This document shows positions 41,586 through 48,115 of a stretch of 48,115 nucleotides of DNA, in pieces. Position numbers and translations under genes: made by a program. This DNA is from CAYMND01 sp964465065 (GTDB lineage Bacteria; Acidobacteriota; Aminicenantia; UBA2199). The number at the start of each line of letters is the position of its first letter. The stretch's first letter is position 1. The stretch spans positions 1-48,115 of the forward strand of contig CAYXHZ010000021.1 of NCBI GenBank assembly GCA_964465065.1, written 5' to 3'. Under the pieces are notes generated by a model that had not been told where the DNA came from, ran no database searches, and saw only the letters and a program-made list of their open reading frames with translations.

Positions 41586-42467
41586 TCAGGAGCGGTATAC
41601 GGCAGCGCCCACGGTTATCCCCGAACCGAAGGTCAGCAACAGGGTTTTTTCACCGGATCGCGGCGGGTTGTCGGTCCAGCTGCGCTGCAGGGCTATAAAC
41701 AGGGAAGTGGAATGGGTGTCGGGGAGATCGGCCGAATAATCGACTGTTTTTTCTATTGGAAAACCGCAGGCCGCCGGCAGCCGGGACAGGAAATCGGCTG
41801 AGACCTGCGCCGGGACGACCCGGTCGATATCTGCACGGCTCAGGCCTTCCTGGTCCAGTACCCTGTCGACGACAGCGCCGACCATCGACAAGTAGACGGT
41901 TTCGAGCCGGGCCGACCGTTTCAGGATCAGATGGCCTCGTGGCACACGCAGATCCACCACCGAAGTGAAGAGCTCGGCGTGTTCGTCGCGGGTGTCGAAA
42001 ACGAAGGGCCCGAAACCGACCTCGGCCTGGGGCGAGAGATCGAGTACCAGTGCGGCACCGCTGGCCGGATAGGGATAGTCCGGATCCGGGTGACGGTCGC
42101 GGTTGGCCTCGCCGGAGACGATCAGGCCGGCCCGGGATTCACCGCTCTGCAGCAGGGCGCTCAGGACTTCCACGGCACTCAGCATGCCACAGGCACCGTT
42201 CTGCAGGTCGAAGGACAGGGTCTGGCGAGCCTGGAATTCGGGGTTGATGCCCAGGCGGTGCTGGACGAACGCCGCGATGGCCGGCTCGCAGATGTGATCG
42301 TCCCGGTGGATGCCGCAGTTGATCAGGATGCCCATGTCTCCGGGCAGGTGGCGCGATGCTTTCAGGCAGCGCCGGGCGGCGATGAGGGTGTGTTTCAGGG
42401 CTCCCCGCGGGAGAAGGCTGCGCCCCGGGAGGCTGACGCCCAGGCTTTCGATGCGGCAGCGTCTCAT
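41586..42467 (-). CDS. KAS III-like protein lacking catalytic residues
   Basis: This 293-residue thiolase-fold protein is short for KAS III (usual length ~320-350; its neighbour has 356). Compared with that neighbour, the active His of PHQVS is Ala220 (VVPAQVSADF) and the Asn of GNTSTTS is Asp250 (PDTHSTS). The nucleophile region reads NGACGM in place of NACAGM, so Cys93 sits one position off. It is probably an inactive partner, as PqsB is to PqsC in quinolone synthesis. Start: ATG at 42465-42467 after GGAGGG, 1 nt after the stop of the active gene, which fits equal expression. Last gene of a four-gene unit. Confidence 0.75.
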   Translation of the reverse strand: MRRCRIESLGVSLPGRSLLPRGALKHTLIAARRCLKASRHLPGDMGILINCGIHRDDHICEPAIAAFVQHRLGINPEFQARQTLSFDLQNGACGMLSAVEVLSALLQSGESRAGLIVSGEANRDRHPDPDYPYPASGAALVLDLSPQAEVGFGPFVFDTRDEHAELFTSVVDLRVPRGHLILKRSARLETVYLSMVGAVVDRVLDQEGLSRADIDRVVPAQVSADFLSRLPAACGFPIEKTVDYSADLPDTHSTSLFIALQRSWTDNPPRSGEKTLLLTFGSGITVGAAVYRS

Positions 42468-42468
42468 C

Positions 42469-43539
42469 TCAGCCCTCCCGGCCGAATTGCGTGCGGTAGC
42501 GCTCGGGCAGGTCGTCGAGGGTCAGGGTGGCGTGCGAGATGACGATGCCCGAGGCGCCGCTGACCAGCAACAGGTTGTGGCCGTTTTGAACCTGTCCGGA
42601 ACGTATGAATTCGTGCAGGGCCGCGAAATGACTGGTGGTGGAGGTGTTGCCGTACTTGTGGGCGATGCAGCGGGTGATGTCGGGGAGTCGGCAGTCCAGA
42701 TGGCGGCTGAGCGCTTTGATGCCGTTCTCGATGCCCCGCACCGAGACCTGGTGGGGGATGATGTGCTGCAGATCGTCGAGGGTCCAGCCGCTGGCGTCCA
42801 GAATCTGCTTGAAATAGCGGGGGAAATGTTCGTTGCCCTTGCGCTGCAGCCCCCGGGCCTTGGTCACCAGCATGCCGCCGTGTCCCCGCCGGGAGGGTTT
42901 GGAGTAGCAGAAGTGGTCGTGCTTGGTCCCGCTGACCATGTGGATCTGGTGAAAGCCGTAGCGGGGGTCCGGAGACTCGTCCAGGATAAGGGCGGCCCCG
43001 CAGTCGCCCAGGGTCAGGGCGGCGATCTGACGGTCGAAGCTGTGGCGCATTTCCCGGGCGGCGGTTTCGGCCACCGGCATGTTGTGTTCACCGCTGACCA
43101 CCATGCCGCAGCGGGCCTGCCCGGCCCGGATCATGCCCTGCAGGACGAAAATGCCGTTGATCATGCCGGCGCAGGCGTTGACCACATCGAATGTCCGGGC
43201 TTTGTTTGCACCGACAGCCCGACGGATGCGCACGGCGCTGGCCGGTTCCAGGCTGAACTCGTCCTGACGGTTGTGCTTGGAGATGCTGGTGCAGATGATC
43301 ACGTCGAGCTCCGGGGCGCGGTAGCGCGACAGCTGCAAGGCCCGTTCGGCGGCCCGTACGGCCAGGTCGACGGCGTATTCGCCCACGGCTACGCGCCGTT
43401 CATGGATGCCGGTGATACGTTCCAGATCCCAACGCGGCCGTTTGCGGCAGGAAGCGAGCAGTTCCTCCATGGTCAGCACCTTGTCGGGCAGGTAGACGCC
43501 GAGACTTTCGAGGCGGATTTTGGCGGTTCGGGGATTCAT
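42469..43539 (-). CDS. catalytically complete KAS III / OleA-like condensing enzyme
   Basis: This 356-residue protein has the whole KAS III triad: Cys123 in NACAGMINGI, His263 in IIPHQVSVRG and Asn298 in YGNTSTTSHF, with GDCGAALIL and a glycine-rich SGASGIVISH near the C-terminus. It should join two acyl groups by Claisen condensation. The context (acyl-CoA ligase and OleD-like reductase, no fatty-acid synthesis genes) favours an OleA-like or special lipid role over FabH. Start: ATG at 43537-43539, overlapping the reductase stop by 4 nt. Confidence 0.85.
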   Translation of the reverse strand: MNPRTAKIRLESLGVYLPDKVLTMEELLASCRKRPRWDLERITGIHERRVAVGEYAVDLAVRAAERALQLSRYRAPELDVIICTSISKHNRQDEFSLEPASAVRIRRAVGANKARTFDVVNACAGMINGIFVLQGMIRAGQARCGMVVSGEHNMPVAETAAREMRHSFDRQIAALTLGDCGAALILDESPDPRYGFHQIHMVSGTKHDHFCYSKPSRRGHGGMLVTKARGLQRKGNEHFPRYFKQILDASGWTLDDLQHIIPHQVSVRGIENGIKALSRHLDCRLPDITRCIAHKYGNTSTTSHFAALHEFIRSGQVQNGHNLLLVSGASGIVISHATLTLDDLPERYRTQFGREG

Positions 43540-44561
43540 CGCGGCTCCAACGGGAAATCCAGCTCGGCCAGGCCTTGCCGGAAGCTCTTTTCCGGTTGAT
43601 AACCGAGCTCGCGACGGGCCTTGCCGATGTCGTAGCGGCTGTCGCAGGCCACCAGGCGCACGCCGTAGCGGGTCAGCAAAGGTGGATTGCGGCTGGCGCC
43701 CAGTCTGGCGACCCCTTCCATGAGAGCGGCCAGCGGCAGCACTAGCCAGTACGGCAGCGACAGTCTCGGCGCAGGAAGACCCATGGCTGCGGCGATGGCA
43801 GAGATGGCGGTTTTGGCGCTGATCTCCTCGTCGTCGGTGATGTGGTAGATCTGCCCGGCCGCTGCCGGCGTAGTAGCCGCCAGGATGAGACCGCTGCACA
43901 GGTTGTCGACCTGGGACAGGGCTAAAATATTGGCAGCACGCCCGATGTAGACCATGCGTCTTCTCCGCAGCAGCGCAGCGATGCGGGGGACGATCGTGCG
44001 CTCCCCTCTGCCCCAGATGACGCCGGGGCGCACGATGGTCACTTCCGGGCCTGGTTCCGTCCAGGCACGCCGCATGTGCATCTCGGCGGCGATTTTACTG
44101 GCGCTGTAATCATCCTTGGGGCGAGAAACGCAGGGCGTGGTCTCGTCGACGGGGGCGGCATCGCGCGGCAGGCCGAGTACGGTCAGGGAACTGACATGCA
44201 CCAGCCGCTGCACCGAAGCCTTGCGGCAGGCGTCGAGCAGGCGGCTCGCCCCGTCGGCGTTGACCCGGAAAAAGTCCGCTCTTTTTCCCCAGTCGCTCAC
44301 CTTGCCGGCGGTATGGAAGACGTAGGTCTGGCCTCTGACGGCCCGGAGCAGCGAGGCTTGGTCATCGAGGTCGCCCAGGACGACTTCGACGCCGCTGCTC
44401 CTGAGCGCTTCGACCTGACCGGGGCAGCGGGCCAGCACCCGGACCCGGAAACCGGCCTGCAGCAGACGGACGGCCAGCCGACCGCCCAGAAAGCCGGTAG
44501 CTCCCGACACCAGGGCGCTGGCGCCGGTGATCAGCGCGCAGGTCTGCTTGCCGGAGCTCAT
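43536..44561 (-). CDS. NAD-dependent 3-beta-HSD/OleD-like reductase
   Basis: This 341-residue short-chain dehydrogenase has the NAD(P) loop GATGFLGGRL (about 20-29), the active Tyr-Lys pair in DDYSASK and the phrase PGVIWGRGERTIVPRIAALL, as in the 3-beta-hydroxysteroid dehydrogenase family including OleD of olefin synthesis. In that role it would reduce the beta-keto acid made by the condensing enzyme. Start: ATG at 44559-44561, overlapping the ligase stop by 4 nt. The frame is open far upstream, but that part overlaps the ligase. Confidence 0.85.
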   Translation of the reverse strand: MSSGKQTCALITGASALVSGATGFLGGRLAVRLLQAGFRVRVLARCPGQVEALRSSGVEVVLGDLDDQASLLRAVRGQTYVFHTAGKVSDWGKRADFFRVNADGASRLLDACRKASVQRLVHVSSLTVLGLPRDAAPVDETTPCVSRPKDDYSASKIAAEMHMRRAWTEPGPEVTIVRPGVIWGRGERTIVPRIAALLRRRRMVYIGRAANILALSQVDNLCSGLILAATTPAAAGQIYHITDDEEISAKTAISAIAAAMGLPAPRLSLPYWLVLPLAALMEGVARLGASRNPPLLTRYGVRLVACDSRYDIGKARRELGYQPEKSFRQGLAELDFPLEPR

Positions 44562-46294
44562 GCCGACGCCATCTGCAATTCCTCGCGCAGGGCGCGGCGC
44601 AGCGGCTTGCCGACGGCCGACTTGTGGAGTTTGGTGCGGATTTCCACGGCCGAAGGCAGCTTGTATTTGGCCAGGTTTTGCCGGCAGAACTCGAGTATTT
44701 CCTCTTCGCTGGAATCGCAACCGGCCTTGAGGACGACGAAAGCCTTGACCAGTTCCCCGCGTACGTCGTCCGGAATACCGATCACCAGCGCCTCCAGTAT
44801 TTTGGGGTGTTCGAGCAACACGGCCTCGACCTCGGCCGGGAAGATTTTCATGCCGCCGCGGATGATGATGTCCTTGAGCCGGTCGATAATCCGGAAATAG
44901 CCGTCGCGGTGCATCTGGCCGATGTCGCCGGTGTGCAGCCAGCCGTTGCGCAGCTGGGCGGCGGTCTCCTGGGGACGGTTCCAGAAGCCCTTCATTACCT
45001 GCGGGCCGGCGATGACGATTTCGCCGGGCTCGGTCCAGTCTCCCTCGAAGGGCATGTCCCGTTTGTCGTCGCTGTGGTCCACGACCCGCACCAGGGTGTC
45101 GGGATAGGGCAGGCCGATGGTGCCGTGGCGGTTCTCGCCGAAGGGCGGGTTGCCCATGGTCACCGGGGAGGCCTCGGTCAGGCCGTAGCCCTCGGCCGGC
45201 TGGACGCCGGTGCGTTCGATGAAAGCTCGCTGTACCGCCGGGGCCAGGGCGTTGCCGGCACAGGGACAAACGCGGATGGAACGCAGGTCGAAACGTTCCA
45301 CACCGGGAAAATTGGCGATACTGGCCAGAAAAGTCGGCACGACCGGGAATATGGTCGGCCGGAAGCGGTGGATGGTCTGCAACAGACCGTGCGTGTCGGT
45401 CGGGTTGGCCACCAGCAGCAGAGTGGCGGCGGTCATCATGCCCAGGTTGAGACAGCAGGTGGCTCCGAAGGCGTGGAACATGGGAACCGCGGCCAGGGTG
45501 ATGTCCTCGGCCATACCCAACTGGGCCCAGGCCCGGTTCTGTTCGGCGTTGACCAGGAGATTGCGGTGCGACAACTCGACCCCTTTGGATACCCCGGTGG
45601 TTCCGCCGGTGTACAGCAACACGGCGGTGTCGTCCGGATCGTGAGCCACCGCTTGCGGAGTACGGTTCGTCAACAGCGATTGGAACGAACGGTCGTCGGC
45701 GCCGAGTCTGAAGGCGGGCAGCCTGCGCTCCTGGCTCAGACTGTAGAGCAGCCACAGGGCCGGTGGGAAATATTCCTTGATGCGGGTGACGATGATCCGC
45801 TGCATGGAGGTCCGGGGCTGTACCTGGCGGACCAGGGGATAGAAACGGTCCAAAACGATGGCGATCCGGGCACCGCAGTCGTTGAATTGCTCCTCGGCTT
45901 CGCGGGCGGAGTAGAGCGGGTTGAAGGGCACGACAATGGCCCCGATCCGCGCAGCGGCCAGGTAGGCGATGACGAATTGCGGACAGTTGGGCAGATACAG
46001 GGCCACCCGGTCGCCCTTGCCGACACCCAGGTCTTGCAGGGAGGCGGCCAAGCCTTCGACCTTTTCGTGCAGTTGGGCGTAGCTCAGCGAAGAACTGAAC
46101 AGATGCCCGGCCGCAAAGACGGGGAAAACCAGGGCTGATCGCTGCGGGTAAAGCCGTGCCGCTTCGGGCAGAAGTTCCGGCAGGCAGCGGCCGTCATAGT
46201 GGACGTGGGCCGGTACTCCTGACTGATAATGGCGCAGCCAGGGCCGGGGCCGCTGATTCGGGGTGTTGCTTTCCGGAGCGGTATGTCTGTTCAT
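44558..46294 (-). CDS. FadD-type long-chain acyl-CoA/AMP ligase
   Basis: This 578-residue ligase has the ANL motifs: LLYTGGTTGVSKGVELSHRN (P-loop), YGLTEASPVTMGN, WLHTGDIGQMHRDGYFRIID, KDIIIRGGMKIFPAEVE and the catalytic Lys in SAVGKPLRR. It should activate a fatty acid as acyl-AMP and then acyl-CoA. OleC beta-lactone synthetases share the fold, but the FadD-like IKEYFPPALW segment favours acyl-CoA synthesis. Start: ATG at 46292-46294. It is the first gene of the cluster and supplies acyl units to the condensing enzyme in the inferred pathway. Confidence 0.85.
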   Translation of the reverse strand: MNRHTAPESNTPNQRPRPWLRHYQSGVPAHVHYDGRCLPELLPEAARLYPQRSALVFPVFAAGHLFSSSLSYAQLHEKVEGLAASLQDLGVGKGDRVALYLPNCPQFVIAYLAAARIGAIVVPFNPLYSAREAEEQFNDCGARIAIVLDRFYPLVRQVQPRTSMQRIIVTRIKEYFPPALWLLYSLSQERRLPAFRLGADDRSFQSLLTNRTPQAVAHDPDDTAVLLYTGGTTGVSKGVELSHRNLLVNAEQNRAWAQLGMAEDITLAAVPMFHAFGATCCLNLGMMTAATLLLVANPTDTHGLLQTIHRFRPTIFPVVPTFLASIANFPGVERFDLRSIRVCPCAGNALAPAVQRAFIERTGVQPAEGYGLTEASPVTMGNPPFGENRHGTIGLPYPDTLVRVVDHSDDKRDMPFEGDWTEPGEIVIAGPQVMKGFWNRPQETAAQLRNGWLHTGDIGQMHRDGYFRIIDRLKDIIIRGGMKIFPAEVEAVLLEHPKILEALVIGIPDDVRGELVKAFVVLKAGCDSSEEEILEFCRQNLAKYKLPSAVEIRTKLHKSAVGKPLRRALREELQMASA

Positions 46295-46351
46295 GGGATT
46301 GGCTCCGTATTGGGTTTCGGTGCTCGTTGTGTGCAGGTCATCATGGTTTCT

Positions 46352-46381
46352 ATTCTATCAGAAGCGGGCAGAGCGGAACAA
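46352..46381 (-). promoter_or_regulatory. possible promoter of the lipid cluster
   Basis: On the minus strand TTGTTC (46376-46381), 18-bp spacer and TAGAAT (46352-46357), 57 bp before the ligase ATG. It lies back to back with the lexA promoter. Confidence 0.45.
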
Positions 46382-46402
46382 GTCGCAACCCTGCATCCGC
46401 TG

Positions 46403-46431
46403 TTGACAAGGGGAGAAGCTTCCGCTAGGAT
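46403..46431 (+). promoter_or_regulatory. promoter of lexA
   Basis: TTGACA (46403-46408), 17-bp spacer and TAGGAT (46426-46431). GGGAGG (46443-46448) and ATG (46454) follow at normal distances. I could not identify a clear LexA box. Confidence 0.7.
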
Positions 46432-46453
46432 GGAAAGCGAACGGGAGGCGAAC

Positions 46454-47031
46454 ATGGGGTAACCCGCAAGCAGAAGGCCTTTTACGATCAGCTGCGTGTT
46501 TTTGTCCGTCGTCACGGCTATTTTCCGTCGCTGCGTCAGATCGCCGACATGAACGGTCTCAGTTCTCCGGCCACGGTTCACGCCTATCTGTGCCGATTGA
46601 GCCGGAGCGGCCTGGTGGTCTATTCCGAACGGAACGGCTGGAGCCTGGGTCGCGAACAGACCGAGGTGCCGCTGGTCGGTATCGTCCCGGCCGGTCAGCC
46701 TGGCGAACTTTTTTCGTCGCTGGGCGAGGAGTTGAGCCTGCCCGACTGGATGGTCGGCGATGGCCAGGTGCTGGCCTTCCGGGTCAGCGGCGAGAGCATG
46801 CGCGACGCGTTCATCCTCGACGGCGATGTGGTGGTCATCAGACCGGCGGCGACGGCCGAGATCGGCGAAATGGTTGTGGCCCTGCTCGAGGAAGGCGGCA
46901 TCACCCTCAAGCGTCTGGCCAGGATGGCCAATCGGACGGTTCTCAAGCCTGAAAATCCCGATTACTCGGTCATCGACGAGCCCTTCACCCTGGTCGGCAA
47001 GGTGATCTCGGTACTGCGGCGCTTCCACTGA
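46454..47031 (+). pseudogene. lexA: lexA-type SOS repressor with an apparent frameshift at codon 3
   Basis: Promoter and ribosome site lead to ATG 46454, but that frame reads ATG GGG TAA and stops. The LexA sequence continues in the -1 frame from GTA 46459: VTRKQKAFYDQLRVFV, then HGYFPSLRQIADMNGLSSPA (winged HTH). The rest is normal: cleavage site VPAG, Ser in VSGESMRDAF and Lys in ITLKRLAR. One missing G in the G4 run would restore M-G-V-T-R-K. Either the gene is mutated, the ribosome slips back one base on GGGG, or this is a sequence error. In-frame ATG 46549 would lose the first HTH helices. An intact version would repress DNA-damage genes. Confidence 0.75.
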
Positions 47032-47077
47032 CGGCTTTTTCGGTGTACCATCAGGGTATCGATAAAGGAGATTGATC

Positions 47078-47491
47078 ATGAACAAGATACTGACCCTGGG
47101 ATTGCTGCTGGCCATGCTCCTGGGCAGCTGTGCCTGCAACGAAGACGACATTATCGACTACGAGGCCTACGTGACCATCGTCAACATCGGCAATATCGCC
47201 ATTAACGCGGCCGTTGAGGACCAGTGGCACGAGATCCCGGCATATTCGGCGGTCACCTGGGCGGTGCTGCTGGATTACCAGGATCAGGTGGCCGATGTAC
47301 TGGCCGAGGCCGAGCCGGTCGGTTACGACGATTACGAATCGGAAACCATCCGCGTCTACGGGGACCGCGACGTGCAGACCTGGCTGGTGGGTTGGGATGC
47401 GGCCGGCCGCAGTCCGGATCTCAAGAAGAAAGCATCCCAGGTCCTGTCCGGTGTGCAGGACGTCAACAGCCTGATCGCCCGTTACCGCTGA
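47078..47491 (+). CDS. small lipoprotein of unknown function
   Basis: This 137-residue protein has a lipoprotein signal (MNKILTLGLLLAMLLGSCAC; lipobox LGSC) and an acidic mature part (DDIIDYEAYVTIVNIG). It ends in a helix-forming basic segment. Start: ATG 47078 with AAGGAG 7 nt upstream; a TTG two codons earlier is too near the ribosome site. No family is recognised. It follows lexA by 46 bp, but a shared role is not suggested. The 105 bp after it hold nothing I recognise. Confidence 0.7.
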   Translation: MNKILTLGLLLAMLLGSCACNEDDIIDYEAYVTIVNIGNIAINAAVEDQWHEIPAYSAVTWAVLLDYQDQVADVLAEAEPVGYDDYESETIRVYGDRDVQTWLVGWDAAGRSPDLKKKASQVLSGVQDVNSLIARYR

Positions 47492-47596
47492 ACCAGTATT
47501 GCAAAGCCAGGCAAAAGAGCGTGATCGACGCATTGGATGTACGACCTTCATGCGACTCGGGAATCGCTCGCCCCTTTGATGGCTGATGAAGGATAT

Positions 47597-48115
47597 CTAT
47601 TTATCAGGAATAGCGCTAATTAAGCGGAAAGGGGTGCTCCTTTTTTCGAATCCGGTATTCGTCTTGATCCGGAACTGGTATTCTCCGTTCGTAGATCCGA
47701 TTGATAACCATCTGAACCAGTATTTAACACCGTCTTGTTTCAGTTGGCCGGCAACAGGTCCAGGGGAAACGACGGTTTCATTGCTCCCTTGTTTATGGAG
47801 TAGTTCGACGGTTAAATTTGACAAGTTGGTATGGAATTTGATGGTGTACCAGGTGTTCTGATAAAATTCTTTCGTATTTGCATCGGGGTAGTCGAAGACG
47901 ATATAGCCCAGAGTGACATTGGATTGGACCTGACCGGTTCCCTGGGATGGCATTCCCGCTACAACGGGGGCGTTTTGGTCAGCGGCCTGTGAACCGGTGA
48001 TTGGGTTGGCGTTTTTCAATAAAAATGTTGCACTGTTGCCCATTACCTGGTTGTCGACGGTTCGAACGCGAACCGTGTATTGTCCTTCTGGCACATCAAT
48101 GAAGAAGCCAGCAGG
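47597..48115 (-). CDS. Ig-like surface/secreted protein (5' end cut off)
   Basis: The frame is open from the right edge (48115) to a stop at 47597, giving the last 172 residues. A first beta-sandwich end (GQYTVRVRTVDNQVMGNSAT) is followed by a domain like the Kre9/KNH Ig-like family (NTWYTIKFHTNLSNLTVELL, later NGEYQFRIKTNTGF). It should be exported. Base composition is clearly AT-richer than elsewhere in the window, which may mean recent transfer. Any GTG or ATG start inside the window would be internal, so the true start is outside. Confidence 0.6.
   Translation of the reverse strand, partial: PAGFFIDVPEGQYTVRVRTVDNQVMGNSATFLLKNANPITGSQAADQNAPVVAGMPSQGTGQVQSNVTLGYIVFDYPDANTKEFYQNTWYTIKFHTNLSNLTVELLHKQGSNETVVSPGPVAGQLKQDGVKYWFRWLSIGSTNGEYQFRIKTNTGFEKRSTPFRLISAIPDK

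Noticed and set aside
43540..43899. Longer KAS III with an N-terminal extension
   Set aside because: The extension is antisense-free but overlaps the reductase in another frame, and ATG 43539 has a ribosome site and homology begins there.
46295..46453. LexA box in the lexA/ligase intergenic region
   Set aside because: No convincing inverted repeat of a known LexA type was found by eye.
1..48115. CRISPR array, phage or integrase-associated att sites
   Set aside because: No regularly spaced short repeats and no phage, integrase or transposase genes were seen, including next to the tRNAs.

Overview
The window is a GC-rich, gene-dense piece of bacterial chromosome with no mobile elements and no CRISPR array. 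Protein types point to a Gram-negative, anaerobic, peptide-using bacterium of the Acidobacteriota/Candidatus Aminicenantota kind. The main clues are a GWxTD-domain protein, an exported 6-bladed beta-propeller protein, TPR-transmembrane-AraC regulators, small outer-membrane barrels, a DUF4301 protein, a plant-type glutamyl endopeptidase, tungstate uptake and hgcAB. This placement is inference: there is no rRNA gene in the window. Clear promoters fit TTGACA-17-TANNAT, so a normal housekeeping sigma factor is in use.

Layout. 1-2.0 kb (minus): a cut-off beta-propeller protein, a zinc-ribbon lipoprotein and a small envelope protein. 2.2-7.1 kb (plus): a transglutaminase-like protein overlapping an Asp/Glu racemase, an exopolysaccharide-initiating sugar transferase, a MagIII-like DNA glycosylase and an exported unknown. 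7.1-10.3 kb (minus): lgt, an isoaspartyl peptidase and an rRNA m5C methyltransferase. 10.3-15.2 kb (plus): a stand-alone RlmK-type methyltransferase, then two tandem TPR-TM-AraC regulators whose last ~820 bp are identical. 15.3-16.4 kb (minus): a small barrel and a small membrane protein. 16.7-21.3 kb (plus): two paralogous hybrid histidine kinases and a kinase remnant joined to a receiver domain, none with a DNA-binding output. 21.3-22.3 kb (minus): a membrane-anchored MsrB-MsrA fusion. 22.46-22.62 kb: tRNA-Gly(GCC) and tRNA-Cys(GCA). 22.7-26.5 kb (minus): an operon of DUF4301 protein, exported dual-specificity phosphatase and Ser/Thr kinase.

26.6-28.6 kb (plus) is the most notable locus. 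A cysteine-rich MarR-family regulator overlaps hgcA by 4 nt, and hgcB follows; these are the two genes required for mercury methylation. A near-consensus promoter whose -10 lies inside a perfect palindrome precedes them. Directly downstream, with its own promoter, is the tungstate transporter tupABC (28.7-31.3 kb).

31.3-41.5 kb: a dihydroorotate-dehydrogenase-like flavoprotein (minus); an S9D glutamyl endopeptidase coupled to a saccharopine-dehydrogenase-family enzyme; a GWxTD/TPR protein and a carboxypeptidase-regulatory-like/TPR protein ending at a strong terminator; a DUF486 membrane protein (minus); and an orphan CheA-like kinase. 41.6-46.3 kb (minus): a tightly coupled four-gene lipid cluster of acyl-CoA ligase, OleD-like reductase, an active KAS III and a KAS III-like partner that has lost its His and Asn. 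46.4-48.1 kb: a lexA whose fourth codon is disrupted by an apparent one-base loss, a small lipoprotein, and an Ig-like surface protein cut by the right edge.
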